Origin: Morella rubra
Taxonomy: Eukaryota; Streptophyta; Magnoliopsida; Fagales; Myricaceae
Length of the DNA stretch: 64,000 nucleotides
Assembly: GCA_003952965.2 (NCBI GenBank)
Contig: CM025855.1
Coordinates: 26,083,613-26,147,612, forward strand
Direction of reading: 5' to 3'
Part shown: piece by piece, positions 23,800-35,289 of the stretch
Position numbering within the stretch: position 1 is the first letter of the stretch
Layout: the number at the start of each line of letters is the position of its first letter
Notes under the pieces: generated by a model
The model's database searches: none
The model's input: only the letters and a program-made list of their open reading frames with translations
What the model was told of the DNA's origin: nothing
Program-made: the position numbers and the translations under genes

Positions 23800-24145
23800 T
23801 GTAGACAAATCCTGATATTACAAAAACGCACGTTGTTTGTCGATGAGGTCCCCGCGAGCACTCCATCTCAGAGCACCAGATTCCGTGCGGCCACGACGTA
23901 GAGGACCGAGAGCTTGTGACCATTAAGGACCCTCCATGAGATAACTGCTTCTCCCCACCTTCCCAGAAGTTTACTATCCCTTCCGAGGACCCACAATATA
24001 CTACCTTATCGAACGCGGACGCCGCCAGTGCCGTGACCGCACACTCTTGCTCTAAGAGCATCTATTCGAGGGAGTGCTTCGTGACTTTCCCTTTTTGCTC
24101 TCTATGCAACACCTTGACAGTGCCGTCAGCCCCCTCTGGTACAAG
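23800..24145 (-). pseudogene. Captured WD40 fragment, JINGUBANG-like, C-terminal part
   Basis: On the minus strand the sequence gives ADGTVKV, HREQKGKVTKHSLE, then [31 protein letters not shown] and QLSHGG. These are successive WD40 blades of JINGUBANG-type proteins, which act as repressors of pollen germination in Arabidopsis. A TAG after HSLE and later frame loss make it non-functional. It is separated from its N-terminal part by a kinase fragment. Confidence 0.75.
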
Positions 24146-24489
24146 GAGATTTGATGAAGGATTAAGACTTAAGTATGAGTCTTGTTGGTACAATGAGATT
24201 TGATTTGGAATGGTTTAAACTAACTAGTTTTGTAAGAACATTTGTTTGATCGTTGTTGCGGCTGTGAATGTAGGATGAAATTGAACTATTATCCCTGGGT
24301 AGTAGTTTCTATTAATACCCAATTCTAAAGCACTGGAATTCGAGCTGGTTGGGAAGATAAATTTGAATTTTAGTGAAGAGATCACACAAAAGTTGCTAGG
24401 TCGACAAGAGGGAAGCTAGGCACAATTTAATGATAGCTACTATATTGTAAAGAGAGATGAAGAGGGAGCTTACTGTAACTGGCGCTAGC

Positions 24490-24770
24490 AAGGCTACCAT
24501 TGGCGACGAAGTCTTAGATAACAAGCTTCTCATCCTCTCCCCAGAAAAACCCTCAAACACGAACCTGAACTGGGGTGGAGCAGCTTAGCTATGGCCCTGA
24601 CCTGGTTCTCGAAGTCCTTCATCCTCTCAACTGTGATCTCTCCCATCCTCCTTACTGCCAATGCCGTTCCATCCTCGAGCGCCGCCTTGTAGACAATGCT
24701 TCCGCTGCTGGCTCCCAATATATAAGCTGAGGCCTTGAGCAGAGTCTCCAGCTCCAACTCTGTCTCTCAG
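24490..24770 (-). pseudogene. Captured LRR receptor-like kinase fragment
   Basis: Minus-strand translation gives ELETLLKASAYILGASSGSI, VYKAALEDGTALAVRRMGE, FENQVRAIAKLLHP, then after a frameshift FFWGEDEKLVI, a stop, and DFVANGSLA. This is the start of the kinase domain (glycine loop, VAIK-equivalent AVRR, to subdomain V) of LRR receptor-like kinases of the At4g34220/At2g23300 type. It sits between the two halves of the WD40 gene. Confidence 0.8.
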
Positions 24771-24779
24771 TCCACTGTC

Positions 24780-25118
24780 ACAAGTTCACCTTTCTAATGA
24801 CCACTATGGGATTTGAAGCCCGTGAATTCTTTTAGATTCTTCCAGACCCGAATGTTCTTACTGTCCAAGCTTGTGTATTATAGATCCCCGGACGTGGCCA
24901 AGGAGTAATATGGCCTTCCTCGCGTACAAGCGAGCCAATGAGTCCGTTCTGCTGAACATGCTCATCGAACTGCATCTAAGGAGATTTTGATAAGCGGGGA
25001 AATCTGGTTCCAGGGTGACATGGTAATGGGAGAGCCCTCCCCACTCATCCGTCTGGGGTCGTAGGCGCCAGCCACCATACTCATGGAGGCGCTGTTGTAA
25101 TTTATCTCGACAAACATC
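24780..25118 (-). pseudogene. Captured WD40 fragment, JINGUBANG-like, N-terminal part
   Basis: Minus-strand reading gives MSGEGSPITMSPWNQ, a proline/serine-rich start seen in JINGUBANG-like proteins, then NGLIGSLVREEGHI and, in shifted frames, SKNIRVWKNLKEFTGFKS. The last is the first WD40 blade. Frameshifts are present. With the piece at 23800-24145 it shows one captured gene interrupted by the kinase fragment. Confidence 0.7.
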
Positions 25119-26039
25119 ATGCCTCCTCTTTTAAAAGGGGTCTGTCTAAAGCACGTTCGTTTTGTTATTTTTAAAAGGGATAACGCAGTAATTTCAGTCT
25201 CAATATGAGGGGTAAAATGGGGAGAAAAATGGGGTGAGACGCACGTGATTGTCACGTGCAATCACTTTCGTTCAAAATGACGGAAAAAGCAGACGGCGAG
25301 GTGCAGAATGTGGGCCAGCGGTAGTTGAATGGCTAAATGTCACGAAATCAATAATATGGGGTGCAAAGTGCGAGTGATCCCATAGTAGGGGGGCGAAAAG
25401 TGTGATTTTCCCTTAAAAAAATTATTTTCCAATAGAAAATAAACAGTAGCCACGTCCGTTGGCACCTTTCAATTAATTAAATGGATTAAACTGCAATCCC
25501 CAGCAATGGAAAGGACAAAGAAAAGAAGAAATGGAGGAATTTGAATAGAGAACCAAAATATGGGGAAATGTTATCTTTTTTGGCTTAATTATAACGCGTG
25601 TTCTTGTAGTATCATGATATCTTATAAATATCCCTTGGGTTGATTTTATTTCCCTCCATCCCTCCTGTGGTTTAACCCATTTTTTACATATGCTCTTCTA
25701 TCCAATTTTCGTCCACAACTTGATGGAAATTGTTGACCTGTTCAACCCGTCCGCGTCATGTCATATTAAATTACGATGCATGTCAACTTCGCTAGTTGGG
25801 TCGTCACACTGTACATGCCACGCCAACCAAGATGCTTGAATTGACGATTTTGCCACTTCCATGTCGATTAAAATTTTTCACACGGACTAAAATGACCTCA
25901 TCCTTCTTTGACCATGTTCTCCCTTACTCGTGCATAAGAATTTCACCCATATTTTTCCCAAATCCCACAAAGAACCCTAGCTCCCACGAGGAACCCTAGT
26001 TCCCACGTTTCTCCAAAATCCACGAGCAACTAGACTTTC

Positions 26040-26156
26040 AAGATTCCGAGCTCGATCACTTTGCTGAGGCTGCCAACAAGGTAGTTGATGCCGCTGGAGA
26101 AGTCATCCGGAAGTACTTCTACAATAAATCCGATATTCTCGACAAGGAGGATTTGA
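26040..26156 (+). pseudogene. Captured exon of an IMPL2/HISN7-like phosphatase
   Basis: The sequence reads DSELDHFAEAANKVVDAAGE, VIRKYFYN and KSDILDKEDLS, ending at a GTAAGC donor (26157). This matches the beginning of the mature region of the plastid inositol-monophosphatase-like protein IMPL2, known in Arabidopsis as histidinol-phosphate phosphatase (HISN7). Only this exon and its intron start were taken; no metal-binding motif of the phosphatase is present. The frame is intact. Confidence 0.7.
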
Positions 26157-26345
26157 GTAAGCTCTTGTCTTTAGGGGAGTGGGAAGTGTGGGTTTTGACT
26201 TCCCGTTGGAATTTGCTCTGTTTGGTTGCTGAGGAAATTTGAGGAAAAGCATTCAGGATAGCTGTTTTCTGACGGTTGAGATTTTTGTTCTGCCTTTTTT
26301 ATATATATATATATAACACTATTTAAAGAAGGTTTAAATTTTAAA

Positions 26346-27537
26346 GGCTAAGTATCTCCACAAGTCTCTGAGATTTAACCTTTTTTTCGATGGTCCTTAG
26401 GGTTTACTTTTCCCTAAAAGTATCCCTGGGGTTTGGACCTAATCTCATACCCATCCTACCGTCAACTTAAGTAACGGAATTGCATACGTGGCTAATTGAG
26501 TACACGTCATGCCCATTCATAATCTGCCACGCGTCAATAGTTGCTGACTACATTATGACACGTTTTTAGAGTGGGACCCACGTGGCATATGACATGCCAC
26601 ACTGAATTAAAGACCTCCTTATACCGTAAGTGACCCTCATGCCCATCCTTGGAAGGAAAAAAAAGACCCCATTGTCATCGATCTCTAACAAACGAAGAAC
26701 ACGAAGAACCCTAAATAAATCCTCAAGTCCCTAAATCCCTAAATACCTAACACATTCCCTAAATTGCTTCGCGAAGTCAATGAGAAGCGCATCGTTGTCT
26801 TCTGTTACCTCGCGATAACTCTTCTCAATACAAACCCAATACGATTATTCTTTCCTTCTTTTGGGCGAGCTCTGATTTTCTCCAGCTCGGCAATTGTAAA
26901 TGGTATATAAAAGAAGCAAAATGTTTTTGAAAACTCGATCTCTCCCTCCTCTGCTGATATCTAAATCCCAGTAATCTCGCTGTAGAATCTCAACTCAAAA
27001 GACGGATAAAAGCGGAACAAAAAAAAAAAGCAAAATGGGATAGGAAAAATGGGAAAAGCAAAAAAGTTGTTACAGCAAAATGTATCGGGTTGGAATCCGA
27101 AATGATAGAAAAGCAAAAGTCTCGGACGAGAGCTGGTGTTCACATTACAGAATACAATCAGAAAAATTGGAAAATCAGAGACAATAGGAGAGGAAAAATG
27201 GGGTTCACAAATAAGATAGTATTTCATGAGTCTTTCGGGCTTAGGGTTCGGCGATAGATTGTAATGATTTTGGGATTTTGGGGTTTCAGGTGTTTTTGGG
27301 GATTTTGGCCATGAATATACACATGGCTTTTCATTTAATTAATTGTAATTATTTTTAACTGAGTTGTCCATTTCCACGTGTACTCAGTTAGTTACGTGTG
27401 CAATTCCATTACTTAAGTTGACGACATGATGATATGGAATTGGATCCAAACTCTAGGGATACTTTTAAGGAAAAGTAAACCCTAAGGACCAATCGAGGAA
27501 AAGGTTAAACCTTAGGGACTTGTGGAGATATTTAGCC
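26346..27537. mobile_element. MULE C, nested inside Pack-MULE B
   Basis: The 1192-bp element begins GGCTAAGTATCTCCACAAGT and ends with the inverse (ACTTGTGGAGATATTTAGCC). Arms of about 180 bases share AGGGTTTACTTTTCC and GTCAACTTAAGTAA. Perfect 9-bp duplications AATTTTAAA lie at 26337-26345 and 27538-27546. The middle (26640-27230) has no protein I recognise, including a possible first-exon-like stretch near 26770-26830. Confidence 0.92.
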
Positions 27538-28073
27538 AATTTTAAAATGGGAAGAGAAGTATAAAGCTTGAAGTCAAATAACAAACAAGATGATTATCAG
27601 GTGCATTTTGGCAAAAAAGTTGGAAACTTAAGTAGAATTTCAGGAAGTTGAAAGGTTGAAAAATCAGTTTGGATATCTGGAACCATGTGCTTCAAATGGT
27701 CAAGTGGAGGAAAAAAAAAGAAAGAAAGGAACTTAACAGAGAAATGAAGATTTGCACAAACTTAACAGGAACAAGGGTTTCAATCCTTTTCAGTTTTTTT
27801 TTTTTTTCTAAGCTTCCGTCCTTCTCAATTTTCTTAGTTGTACGAACATAACAGAGAAAGTTTGATGGCCAATTTGATCTTCTTCAGTTGATGTGGCAGT
27901 GGCAAAATCATGAAATTCGACATCTTGGCTGGGATGTACAGTCAGCAAAGTTGACACGTGTCGTAGTTTAATAGGACATGACGTGGATGGATTGAACATG
28001 TCAGCAATTTTCGCCAAATTGTGGACGGAAATTGGATGGAATGGCATATATGAGAAATGGGTTAAACCATAGG

Positions 28074-28550
28074 CAGGGCCAACTCAAACTCAATGGGGGC
28101 CCTAAGGCTGTACAAATTATCAGGCCTTTTATATAAATTTTAATATAAAATATTTAAAATTATCTAAAAATTATTAAATTTAATCGAAAATATTCAAAGG
28201 CTCAATTAATTATATTTATGGGGCCCTCATACATAATATCAAGGCCCCATGACTCGTAGGGTTAAGAAATTTATAGAGTATTTTTTTCTCTTTGAGCAAA
28301 ATTCATAAATATCTAAAAATGAATTAGGAGGCCTGGAAAAAATATATCACTCGATGGACAAAAAGACAGTCCACTTATGATAAAAGAATATGTAAAGATT
28401 GCATCTTGCCATTTATTTTTTTTCTTAACTCGGTTGTCTTTTTATTTCTTGGGTCATCTACAATAATTTTTTTTTGTTCTTTTATGGGGCCTTGCTCAGG
28501 GTGAGGCCTTAGTCTACCGCCTAAGTTGCCTTACCCTTGAGCCAGCCCTG
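28074..28550. mobile_element. hAT-type non-autonomous element
   Basis: The 477-bp element begins CAGGGCCAACTCAA and ends GAGCCAGCCCTG, inverted ends of hAT type. The 8-bp flanks are ACCATAGG (28066-28073) and ACCATAGA (28551-28558), one mismatch. It interrupts the right arm of Pack-MULE B in the middle of a GGTTTAACCCAT-containing block. No coding sequence. Confidence 0.85.
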
Positions 28551-28784
28551 ACCATAGAGATGGAGAGAAAAAAAAAATGAACCCTAAGGACATTTTCTAA
28601 GAAAAGTTGATACAACATGGACATGCGTTATAATTTAGTTATCTATTTTTTTCTTCTAATCAACTAATTCAGCAGCAAAAGGGTCCAACGCCAGGCAAGC
28701 CATATTTTCTAACTATGTCACTCAATTCTTAGGCTAATTCTAAGGCCTATCTTGATCCCATTAGTAATTAATTGTGAACTAAAA

Positions 28785-28915
28785 TTTTTGGTGGTTTAAA
28801 TTTTGATTTATAAAAATTAGAAGAGATAAATTATTTATATTTATTGTAATAAAAATAGATAATTTAATGAAACAGAAAAATTATATTATAGTTTATTAAA
28901 CCAAAATTTTAGCAC
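28785..28915. repeat. AT-rich imperfect hairpin, MITE-like
   Basis: CTAAAATTTTTGGTGGTTTAA at the left pairs with TTTATTAAACCAAAATTTTAG at the right, around a very AT-rich centre. It is absent from the corresponding B-side flank as far as I can align. The family and the target duplication are not clear. Confidence 0.45.
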
Positions 28916-29089
28916 CCACGTAAGTAGGCACACTTGGACCTAGTCCAGAAGGCCTCAACTACTTGTGCTCCCTGGACATCAGACATTTGGCCATTTGGGG
29001 AACCTGTTGGGCGAAGAAAAATTCCAACGTTTTCTTAAATACCGAGTGTAATTAATCTTTCTTTTTTCAAAAATATTCATCTTTTTAAC

Positions 29090-29332
29090 GATAAAGCAAA
29101 GTTCATCCTTCTTCCTTATTTTATCCCTCAACATCTCTCACTCTCACGGCGTGGGCAGTGACAAAACAATTCGTGTTTTCGGCGAAAGCCACTACGTCAG
29201 CAAACAATAAGTGGGCGATCGAATCTTCCATTTGAATAACTCCGGTTTGTTTCCCAAACCATTTTGACTGTCGTAAGGCGATCTCAATCGCAGTCGATGA
29301 GGCATCAGCAAAGAGAATATATATATATAATA
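29090..29332 (+). promoter_or_regulatory. Orphaned promoter of CYP81 unit D
   Basis: CTCTCACGGCGTGGGCAGTG, ACGTCA (29194-29199), GTGGGCGATCGAATCTTCC and TGAGGCATCA (29298-29307, one base from TGACGCATCA) match the unit-B promoter at 17910-18073 almost base for base. The match stops at 29332, where a Mutator-like element begins. The TATA box and coding start of this unit are gone. Confidence 0.75.
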
Positions 29333-29867
29333 GGCTTAAATGCTAATCAAGCCTGTGGTTTAACGTTTTTCAAAAAAACTCCATGTAATTCAATTTGTAT
29401 GAATTTAGTCCCTGCGCTTTATATGACTTTCAAAAAAAATTCTTCCGTTAATATGGTCCTACCATTTAATGGATTTTTTTAATGTGGCAAACGGAGGCCT
29501 CATAATCACCAATAGCACAATGCCACATGGCTTGCCATTTTTCTCTTTCCCAATGAACGGCACATCACTCCTGACTCACCCGCCTTTTTTTTCTCCACTT
29601 CTTCTTCTTCACCTGCTTTGCCCGAATCTCAAACAAACTACAAGACACCATAAATTACTCGCTCCTCTCCTCTGCTTCTTCTTTTACTTGTTTATCGCCA
29701 ACATCCCCACCACGGCGTCTATGGTTCAAAGCACAAAAGAGTTCGCGAAGGAATACTTTTGATTTTATATAAACGATTTAATTTGTTTCTTAAAGCTTTA
29801 CAACATATTCGAGCCTAACCGTGAAGATCCCTGCCACACTTGCTTTCTCTATCTTCTTCTTCGAGTC

Positions 29868-30160
29868 CAGTTATTATCTAAGTGCTTATGGTTATAAGCC
29901 TCGTAAGATGCGGTCAGGATTCGTTTTTAAACAATTTGATGGTGCGGAGCCATGCCACATGATTAAATGAGCTTAACCTGTTGGAAACGCAACCAAGACT
30001 CGTTTCCAACTCCAAACCCGTTCTCTTCTCTCAAATTTCAAATCGCAGAACATTTCGTTTTCAGCTTCCACGATTTCAGCCCTCAAATCGGTTTGAAATC
30101 GACATTTCCTCTCTTGAAATTTTCTTCCCCCAAATCGATGAGTTCGACATTCTCCTCTCC
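29868..30160 (+). repeat. Inner inverted arm of MULE D, left copy
   Basis: AAGTGCTTATGGTTATAAGC, GTCAGGATT, TTAACCTGTTG, AACGCAACCAAGAC and TTCCTCTCTTGAAATTTTCT occur here and, reversed, at 35290-35592. Neighbouring open stretches on + (29967-30307) are by-products of this repeat, and nothing supports translation. Confidence 0.85.
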
Positions 30161-31949
30161 TTCCTCAGATCCTTTACGTTCTCTAGTTTTTGTTGCTTCT
30201 CCTTCTTCAAATTGAACACAGAAGAAGGTAAATCCTTGCGCATATTTCTAAAGGAGAGTTGTGTGCTAGTTACAGGTCACCGATCCACCGAATTCCACGG
30301 TATTTAAAAGCCTAGATCTGTGTTATATTTTTTACCCATTTCTTGTTGTTAATTTAAAGTTTCATTTTTGGTCTTACTTTTTAAGAAATCGAACCTCCTT
30401 CTTCTCCCACATTTCCCCCTTTTATTTTCAGATCTGCCCTGCTCCAAGAAGAGCTCGTTTAGTGCTCCACATGTCTCGACCTATGCTTCTTTTGATGTCA
30501 AATGCTTTCAGATAAAAAGATTTTCAAGGAAGCCACTCATTGTTCCGGTGTTTAGGTGGGTTTTTGGACATCACTTGCATGTATTTTGTTGGTTCCAAAA
30601 AAATTTTTCCATTATCTCAGAGAAAAGCAACATTGTATCGGAGTCAATCTAGAACCTACATGAAACAGCTTAAAGTGGCCTAAAGTGGAGGCATTTAGCA
30701 GTCAACCGACCGATTTCAGACCACCGAATCCCCCATTTTTGTTCATTAGTGTTGTTCTTGATTGAATATTGTTCAGGTCAAATGTTAAAGAGCAAATTTA
30801 TTAATTTTGCAAAGAATTGTATTATATGAGCAATTTTTACTGTTAAGAAAGCCATTTAATTATGGATAATCCTTCCTTGGTGGTCAAGATTTGATTATTA
30901 TCTCTGTACTCTGTTGTTAATTTTGCCTTCTGTAATGTCACAATGGTCAATGTGACTACTGGTGTTGGCTCTGAATATGCATTTAAAATCCAATGAAACT
31001 TCTGGGTTTGTTATTTATTTTTTTCATAGTGGTGTAAACTTCTAATTGTGCACACATGCTTGTTTAACAAAAACAATTGCAATACATCCTTTGCCAATTT
31101 CCACTGAAGTTGCTCCAATCCTGATTGTTCTTATGATCTTTGTCTAACATGTTGGCAAGAACTAAGAAAAGGATTTCAGCATGGGGGTGATGAAGTAGAT
31201 TAGCAGAATCTTCCCACCAACAGTTTTTTGAAGGCGTATTGGGGGTTCTTCTGAATGAGGGCATAGCTGACACTGAGAAGAAAGATTGTGGTCTTGGAGA
31301 TTTGCTGCTTAAGATGGATTGTATTCTTAGGCCTATTGGTTTCATAATTATTTGTATATATTATGGATAAATGGAGGAAAATAATGGGGTGTATATAGAA
31401 CGCATTTCGTATTCAGAACTCCATTTTGTATTCAGAACGCATTTTGTATTCTAAATCCATTTCTCCAGTTGTTAAATGTTTTTTCCTATTTGTAGTTTCA
31501 TATTGGTGCTAGTTTTTTTTCGTTTATTCAATCATGAATATTTGTGACATATGGGCTCAAAATTTGCCAAAATGATTATAATCGAGCATGTATTACTGAA
31601 CGAGGAATGTACAAAGAGGATGGTAGAACCTCCAAAACAGTCTCACAAGTGCATGCCAAAACATAACTTTGGCAGCTGTTCCTGTGCATCCATTTCCAAT
31701 CAGAACAAAAATAGGTTCAATATGAACTTTCCTCCCGAAACCATTCCCATCTTCTTTATTAGCACATGGTCTGCATTATAATGGCACATTGAAGTTAAAC
31801 AATTGTACTTTTTGTTTAACAAAAAAGTATCTCATATATTGTAAACAGAAAGTAAAACTTTTGAACTTATTTTATATCATTCACCTAGAAGTTTGTGGCA
31901 CATAACACTATGTCTCTATTAACCTACAACTCGTCAAGGCTCTTAAATC
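30161..31949. other. Unrecognised interior of MULE D
   Basis: No domain is recognised. One + frame at about 31200-31340 reads as plausible protein (QQFFEGVLGVLLNEGIADTE, then KKDCGLGDLLLKMDCILRP) between splice-like signals, and could be a captured exon. A repeat of ATTTTGTATTC-like units lies at 31405-31450. The rest is AT-rich and closed in all frames. Confidence 0.4.
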
Positions 31950-34245
31950 ATCCACTTAGCGATTTGCCCTCGCCGTCCTCCTCCTCCTCGTCATGAACCT
32001 CGTCCTCGTTGGATGCCTACAAAAGAGGAATACACATGTATAATTGTTATGTTAATTTTATTCAAATAAACAAATAAAAAAATGATATGTTACAGTATTG
32101 GTAACATTTATTTTTCAACTCTAAGCATGAAATTAGAAAACATAACTCTAATTCATCACTTAGTTGCAAACGACGAGAAACTGGTTGTGACGAAGCACGG
32201 CCAACCCCACTGCCATAAGCACAACTACGACCACGTAAATACCTTTGCTCAAGTCTACTCTTTAATTGCTTATTTTCTTTATGCTTCGGCTCTCAAGTCT
32301 TGAAACTTTTGGCAACAATCCTTATATCAATATCCATTCCAAAACCTGCGCTAATAGGGGCAGAAGGATCTTCATCATCCAACGACAACTGAGCAAGTTC
32401 CTGTTCTAGTATAGCGTGGCAACAATCAAAGATGGGCCAATATTGAGTTCTATCTTCATAACGCTGAATAGTTGAAGCGAACTGGTTTATATATTTCCTG
32501 CAATTTGCCACCTTTTCTAACATCGGATCAACCGTAGCATGTGACCTATATATAGGCGCAACTGACTGCCTAACATATTTTCTCCACCTGGCCATGATAT
32601 ACTTTTGTGGAATAGAGAACAAATCTCCATTCTGTTTCAGCACCTATATAATGTGACTGGATATGACACCCACAAATTTGAAGAGTTTGCAACTACACCG
32701 GTGAAACTCATTCTCCGTTTTGATCACATAACGCTTCGCTGTTGAGCAATCATGAGTGGGGTCCTAACTATGAACATGTACCTCATGCTCTTCGGTCCCA
32801 ATACTTGCCCTTCGGTGGTCCAACTTAAGATAATTAACTTTCCTCCATTGCTGTTGAAAAATAGACAACACAGCAGAAGTGTATACCTATGCAACATGAT
32901 CATAGAGTGGGTCCTCAAGTGGTCCAACGTGTACTATATTGAGCATCTGAAAATCTGCCACTGACTCGTTGTATCGTAATCCTACGTAATGTCGCATTGA
33001 AACTTTCACTCAATTGAGTCGTCGTCTTCCTAGCACAGAAAACACTGCATACGTACTTTGGCACCCACTTCTCACACTTTTCATATATATTATGCAACCA
33101 TTCAATGCCATGGAGTTCATGCTTCTCAATCCTTTTACTCCAACACTCTTCAAAGTTATCTACCTCATGGTCAAACAGAAGCCTATTCCAGTCTTATTTG
33201 AAGCCTTTGTTGCCAAATAGTGGTTCCAAATTCTTCAATGCATTTTGAGATATATGCCAAGCACATAGAAAATGATGTGTGTCTGGTAAGGCCGTCGGGA
33301 TTGTACCTGCATCTTGATCTGTGAACAGAGATTTGGGAGCCTTCCCATTCATACACTCAACGAATGTCTCGAATAGCCAACTGAATGTTTGTGCCATCTC
33401 ATCAAACAATAAGCAAGCCCTGAACACGACTGATTGTTTGTGATGATTCACCCCTTAAAATGCTCCCAATGACCTGTGCTCAAAAGTAGAACTCAGAATC
33501 TTCCTTTAGTTGATCACCAAACCAATTAAGAAGAACACCGGCTACACCAACCTCCACTTTCTTACTTCTTATTTTGTTCAGATAATTTATGCAGTCCTGA
33601 TGAGTGAGCCCATATATTATCTACCACCAACTTGCGCCGCCATCAAGTCGTGGGCTAGTCTAGGGCGAATGCCTGCTCTATCTGCCGTTATAGCCTCCAC
33701 ACACTGTAAATCGGTTATTTGTCTTTGAGAACGAAGCATGTGAACTTTTGTAGGTGTCGCTAACTCATGATTATGTTGCGCACACCATTCGAAGATGCAA
33801 TATTTCTCCACTAGATTGCCGCTGAACAATACAACTTGCGGGACACCCACATTTCGTATTTCGTCACTTTGGCTTCACCGGCACACTCAAATCCTTTTCT
33901 TTTTTCGTCCCTTTTTTACTACAAACAAAAACTCTGCTTGTCCAATACTCATGTTCTCTATGCTTGAAGCCAGCTTGTTTACAAATGCTGAAGCCTTTGA
34001 CTGTTGCATACCAATTGTACCAGTCGTATGCATGCTCGAGATCCCTCAACTCTAGGCTCCAGACATCTACTATCTCCCTGTTGTCCACCTTTACCATGTC
34101 ACCTGCACGTACGAACAAAAAAAAATATGATTAAACAAGTTTTGATACCATTTAAGCCGCTCAAATGAAGGACAACCAACTTACCTTCCGAGTTCTGAGT
34201 ACTACTAGATCCTCGTCTATTGATATTGAGATTGATCTCTTCCAT
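31950..34245 (-). pseudogene. FAR1/FHY3-related Mutator transposase, decayed
   Basis: The likely start ATG is at 34245 (MEEINLNINRRGSSSTQNSE), with a GTAAGT donor after 34195 and the next exon from 34102. That exon has the FAR1 DNA-binding region: YDWYNWYATVKGFSI and SRVFVCSKKGTKKEK. Then, in several frames, come HNHELATPTKVHMLRS, the MULE transposase core FRACLLFDE...TFSWLFETF, GKAPKSLFTDQDA and THHFLCAWHISQNA, KWVPKYVCSVFCA followed by QLSESFN, and a C-terminal IPQKYIMARWRKYV. An acidic tail lies near 31960-32020. Frameshifts at about 33860, 33615 and 33190, plus stops, destroy the reading frame. FAR1-type proteins are either transposases of MULEs or domesticated light-signalling factors; the flanking arms favour the former. 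Confidence 0.85.
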
Positions 34246-35289
34246 TGCAGCGATATTGTTCCCTTATAATCCAAATACAAATAAACCCGAGATCCAAAAA
34301 TTAGTCTTGCAAGATACATGTGAAATAATTATCTCTTATGCCTAGGCTTTAAAAAGAGCTACATCATAAACTAAAATACAAGGAAGGAAATTAGTAATTA
34401 TTTTGAAATCGAATTCCAACTAATCATTCACAAATCATGGAAGAATTGATTGAGCCTTACACAAGTGAATGCATGGTTTCCTGCTGTCTATTCATGCAAA
34501 AACTCATGGAAAATTTAATAGAAAAAAAAAGACAGTAAATGTATAGTTTTTACTCAAAAGTTCTTGATATATTGTATGTTGCGTGGTGGTACTTTTCTGG
34601 TCTTGGGACAAATATGGTCATTGAGACACTGACTTTAAGCATTATTATCATTCCACCACTATGTTTTACTCTTCTATTGGGGGAGGATGAGAAGGTGGAC
34701 TGGAATTATCTACCCCTCTGATTGAGCCTCTGCCTCTGAAAAAATTATTTCCGTCTTTTATTGTAACTAAAATAACTTGTTCAACATGTTCCATAACTCC
34801 AATAATGCACCTACTCGGTAACTACAATTAAGAAAAAAATTTAGACTTTGCATTTTAAGTTCATTTAACAAACAATTAAACTCAGATTAACCGTAAAAGT
34901 TGTGAATCAGGGCAAAGAAATTGAAAAGTAGAAAGATGAATGAGAAAAACTTCCAATTCTCATATTTAGACAAACGAAAAAATTCAAAAAGGAACAACAT
35001 CACAAGCATTCAATCAAAGACTGCATCGTCAAAAGTTTAAGACTAAAATTACGTAACTAAAAAAAAAATTAGATAAATAGATAAAACCCTATCCAGTGCA
35101 CTACCACTAGTTAACTGAAATCCCAAACAATGAAAATCTAAACAGAATAAAAATATTGACTACCTTAGCTATTTAATATATTTTATCATCAACGAACTTA
35201 ACTATTTAATATATTTTATCGTCAACCACCTGTTCGGTTTTCTTGCACTTCCGGATGAACTTTCCAGGCTTAACCTCCTCAGTTTTGCA

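Larger units (their letters stand above)
23553..25412. mobile_element. Pack-MULE A: Mutator-like element with captured gene pieces
   Basis: The element has long terminal inverted repeats: about 23553-23795 on the left and 25150-25412 on the right. Shared blocks are TTTCGTGACATTTAGCC, CATTTTGAACGAAA (one base different on the left) and GTGCGTCTCACCCCA. It is flanked by perfect 9-bp duplications TTAAAAAAA (23544-23552 and 25413-25421), the Mutator hallmark. The paralogous site at 17116-17124 is empty. Inside there is no transposase, only three minus-strand gene fragments, so this is a non-autonomous gene-capturing (Pack-MULE) element of 1860 bp. Confidence 0.92.
25582..28640. mobile_element. 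Pack-MULE B, holding nested elements
   Basis: Inverted arms lie at about 25582-25890 and 27850-28640 (the right one split by a hAT element). They share TTATAACGC, GGTTTAACCCATT, CCATCCAATTT-CGTCCACAA (one base differs) and CGTCATGTC. The 9-bp flanks are ATCTTTTTT (25573-25581) and ATCTATTTT (28641-28649), one mismatch. The B-side paralogue near 17618-17700 lacks the element. Contents are a captured gene start (26040-26156), a nested Mutator-like element (26346-27537) and a hAT element (28074-28550). No transposase is present. Confidence 0.85.

Noticed and set aside
32082..34055. Several + strand open frames
   Set aside because: Antisense shadows of the minus-strand FAR1-type transposase.
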